Origin: Sulfurovum sp.
GTDB lineage: Bacteria > Campylobacterota > Campylobacteria > Campylobacterales > Sulfurovaceae
Direction: 5' to 3'
Assembly (NCBI GenBank): GCA_030626265.1
Contig: DAOUPF010000051.1
Span: 1-7,964 of the forward strand
Length of the DNA: 7,964 bases
The notes beneath the pieces are model-generated. The model worked only from the letters and a program-made list of their open reading frames with translations. It made no database searches and was not told where the DNA came from. The position numbers and the translations under genes were made by a program. Of this stretch, positions 6,451 through 7,964 are shown one piece after another (positions within the stretch are counted from its first letter, which is position 1; every line of letters begins with the position of its first letter).

Positions 6451-7239
6451 ATGATTTGCATATTTGACTGTGAGACTATACCCGATATTGATTTGATAGA
6501 GCAAACTTTTGATGTCACAGGGGATAGTGACCTCTCTATCATCAAGGCAGCACAAGAGCAGTATGCAGGTGAGAAGAATACTACTTTTTTACCTATACCC
6601 TATCATAGACTAGTAGCACTCTCAGCTGTGATTGCCGATGAGTTTGGACGATTTATCAAAGTTGGTGATTTTGGTGAGGGCAGAGATGATGAGGAGTCTA
6701 TCATTCGTCACTTCTTTAGGTTTATAGAGGATAAAAATCCCAAGATAGTATCATTTAACGGGCGAGGTTTTGATATGCCTATGTTGCTCCTTCGTGCCAT
6801 GAAATATAATATATCTTTCCCAGCATGGTTCGACCAAAGCAACCCAATGCTGAACAAAACCAAATGGGAAAACTATCGCCAAAGATTTGCAGAAAATTTT
6901 CATATGGATTTGCTAGACTCCATTGGAAGCTTTGGAGCGGTGAGAAATCTAAAGCTAGATACACTATGTACTATGGCAGGCATCCCTGGCAAATATGATG
7001 TCAGTGGCGACCAAGTACTAGATTTATATTATGATGAAAAGTTAGACCTCATCAAAGAGTACTGCCAATCTGATGTACTCAACACCTACTGGCTATATCT
7101 CAAATATGAACTCCTACGAGGGCAACTCACCCTAGAAGACTACTATAGTTTCCTAGAGAGCATGAGAGACAAGCTACCCAAGAGAGGATACCATGAACCA
7201 TTTACCAAAGCTATCAATAAAGAGTTAGAACGATTATGA
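6451..7239 (+). CDS. Predicted 3'-5' exonuclease, PolB proofreading-domain-like (DEDDy, DNA_pol_B_exo2 family)
   Basis: This stand-alone RNase H-fold nuclease resembles the proofreading domain of family B DNA polymerases but has no polymerase part. The DEDDy residues are all visible. Numbered from the upstream ATG at 6448, Asp7 and Glu9 lie in IFDCET, Asp109 in SFNGRGFDMP, and Tyr205 and Asp209 in YCQSD; the HMDLLD stretch (152-157) is also typical of the family. Length (262-263 residues) is normal, so it looks complete and active. Two adjacent ATGs exist (6448 and 6451). The second is chosen because the TAAGG Shine-Dalgarno ends 6 nt before it but only 3 nt before the first. It has its own promoter candidate divergent from the LPS genes. 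The substrate (DNA or RNA) and pathway are unknown; a repair or nucleic-acid turnover role is inferred only from the fold. Confidence 0.88.
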   Translation: MICIFDCETIPDIDLIEQTFDVTGDSDLSIIKAAQEQYAGEKNTTFLPIPYHRLVALSAVIADEFGRFIKVGDFGEGRDDEESIIRHFFRFIEDKNPKIVSFNGRGFDMPMLLLRAMKYNISFPAWFDQSNPMLNKTKWENYRQRFAENFHMDLLDSIGSFGAVRNLKLDTLCTMAGIPGKYDVSGDQVLDLYYDEKLDLIKEYCQSDVLNTYWLYLKYELLRGQLTLEDYYSFLESMRDKLPKRGYHEPFTKAINKELERL

Positions 7240-7247
7240 TATAATCG
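7231..7247 (+). repeat. Perfect 7-bp inverted repeat at the exonuclease stop and hisH promoter
   Basis: CGATTAT (7231-7237) is the exact reverse complement of ATAATCG (7241-7247), with the loop GAT. It spans the last codons and TGA stop of the exonuclease gene and contains the candidate hisH -10 hexamer. No T-run follows, so it is unlikely to be a terminator. It could be an operator or a chance AT-rich palindrome. Confidence 0.5.
7240..7245 (+). promoter_or_regulatory. Putative extended -10 promoter element for hisH
   Basis: TGATATAAT (7237-7245) matches the extended -10 form TGnTATAAT perfectly. Transcription would begin near 7252, giving a leader of about 35 nt. The TG is part of the TGA stop of the upstream gene. 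No good -35 is seen at the expected distance. A second TATAAT at 7270-7275 is too close to the ribosome-binding site to be useful. Confidence 0.5.
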
Positions 7248-7275
7248 CGGTAATTTAAAACCTGAGTTATATAAT

Positions 7276-7280
7276 AAGGA
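7276..7280 (+). promoter_or_regulatory. Ribosome-binding site that fixes the hisH TTG start
   Basis: AAGGA at 7276-7280 lies 6 nt before TTG at 7287. No ATG lies near enough to serve, and the codons after TTG give the expected HisH N-terminus, so TTG is the real start. Confidence 0.8.
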
Positions 7281-7286
7281 AAAGTT

Positions 7287-7898
7287 TTGATAGCAATCGT
7301 GGACTATAAAATGGGTAATTTGGGATCAGTTATAAATGCCTTTAATGCAGTAGGTACAAAAGCCTCCCTTGAGAGTAATCCAGAAAAGCTAAAAGATTAT
7401 GACCGTGTAGTTCTTCCTGGGGTTGGTGCTTTTCCAGATGCAATGAGTCACCTACATGAGAGCGGTATGGCAGATGCTATCAAAGATTTTGCAAAGACTG
7501 GCAAGCCACTCATGGGTACTTGTCTTGGTATGCAGCTACTATTTGATAGTAGTGTAGAGTTTGGTGAACACGAAGGTCTAGGATTGATAGAAGGCAAGAT
7601 AGTGGCATTTGATGAGTCCAAGTTTGACCACAAACTCAAAGTCCCTCACATGGGATGGAATGAACTATTCCAGCAAAAAGACTCTGCACTTTTTACTGGA
7701 TTGCCTAAAGAGTTTTATCTATATTTTGTGCACTCTTTTCATGCTGTATGTGATGACCGCTACGCTATAGGCAAAACATACTACGGCTACGAGTTCACCT
7801 CAGCAGTACAACACGAAAACATATACGGCTTCCAACCCCACCCAGAAAAAAGCCATGAACATGGACTAAAGATTATAGAGAATTTTGCTAAAATATAA
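7287..7898 (+). CDS. hisH: Imidazole glycerol phosphate synthase glutaminase subunit HisH
   Basis: HisH hydrolyses glutamine and channels ammonia to HisF, which makes imidazole glycerol phosphate and AICAR in histidine biosynthesis; it is cytoplasmic. The 203-residue protein is the usual length. It is a class I glutamine amidotransferase with the N-terminus IAIVDYKMGNLGSV, the oxyanion strand LPGVGAF (43-49), nucleophile Cys79 in GTCLGMQLLF, and the His185/Glu187 pair in FQPHPEKSHEHGL. The conserved VPHMGWN (119-125) and YFVHSFHA (146-153) segments also fit true HisH rather than other amidotransferases. The start is TTG at 7287 with AAGGA 6 nt upstream. HisF or HisA may lie beyond the right edge but is not visible. 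Some LPS sugar pathways use HisH-like amidotransferases (WbpG/PseA partners); the close canonical motifs make the histidine role more likely. Confidence 0.95.
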   Translation: MIAIVDYKMGNLGSVINAFNAVGTKASLESNPEKLKDYDRVVLPGVGAFPDAMSHLHESGMADAIKDFAKTGKPLMGTCLGMQLLFDSSVEFGEHEGLGLIEGKIVAFDESKFDHKLKVPHMGWNELFQQKDSALFTGLPKEFYLYFVHSFHAVCDDRYAIGKTYYGYEFTSAVQHENIYGFQPHPEKSHEHGLKIIENFAKI

Positions 7899-7921
7899 GC
7901 ATTAAAAAGCTAGAGGGGTCT

Positions 7922-7964
7922 GGTGATTTGTGATTTGTTGCAAAGCAATGAATCATGAATCACC
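7922..7964 (+). repeat. 20-bp stem, 3-nt loop hairpin after hisH, built from 7-bp tandem units
   Basis: The left arm (7922-7941) pairs along its whole length with the right arm (7945-7964) around the loop AAA: 16 Watson-Crick and 4 G-U pairs in + strand RNA. On the - strand transcript the same four positions would be A-C mismatches. The left arm holds two GTGATTT units in tandem; the right arm holds GAATCAT then GAATCAC. It starts 23 nt after the hisH stop and ends on the last base of the window, so a following T-run cannot be judged. It may be a terminator, a 3' mRNA stabiliser, or a dispersed palindromic repeat. Confidence 0.75.

Noticed and set aside
7270..7275. A second TATAAT before hisH as its promoter.
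   Set aside because: Transcription would start near 7282, within or beyond the ribosome-binding site, leaving almost no leader.

Overview
The window looks like ordinary chromosome from a Campylobacterota (Epsilonproteobacteria) species, probably a Sulfurimonas/Sulfurovum-type organism. The DNA is AT-rich, ATA isoleucine codons are frequent, genes are tightly packed with several TTG/GTG starts, and the proteins resemble epsilonproteobacterial families. The genus is an inference from memory of family sequences; no search was run. No mobile element, tRNA, rRNA or CRISPR array is visible.

Layout. (1) Positions 1-913, + strand: the 3' end of a copper P1B-type ATPase of the CcoI/FixI kind, then ccoS. 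Both belong to maturation of cbb3-type cytochrome oxidase. A 12-bp stem-loop lies between them. (2) Positions 918-2549, + strand: a membrane phosphoethanolamine transferase (EptA/EptC/CptA family) 4 nt after ccoS, apparently in the same transcript. (3) Positions 6379-2538, - strand: a tightly coupled run of lipid A late acyltransferase (LpxL/HtrB family), MsbA-type lipid A flippase ABC transporter and O-antigen ligase/polymerase family protein. It converges on the phosphoethanolamine transferase with a 12-bp tail-to-tail overlap. (4) A short divergent promoter region at 6380-6450. (5) Positions 6451-7239, + strand: a stand-alone DEDDy 3'-5' exonuclease related to the PolB proofreading domain. 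(6) Positions 7287-7898, + strand: hisH, the glutaminase subunit of imidazole glycerol phosphate synthase. (7) Positions 7899-7964: a long hairpin reaching exactly to the window end.

How the genes fit together. The middle of the window is a module for finishing lipopolysaccharide or lipooligosaccharide: the acyltransferase completes lipid A, MsbA flips lipid A-core across the inner membrane, the ligase-family protein attaches (or polymerises) a glycan on the periplasmic side, and the phosphoethanolamine transferase decorates lipid A or core there. The left end serves respiration (copper delivery to the high-affinity oxidase). The right end is DNA metabolism and histidine biosynthesis.

I found no convincing new protein system. 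The least explained signals are small: three tri-nucleotide-loop hairpins next to genes (635-661, 7231-7247, 7922-7964), two of which share a core, and an ambiguous ccoS start just after a hairpin and a strong Shine-Dalgarno sequence.
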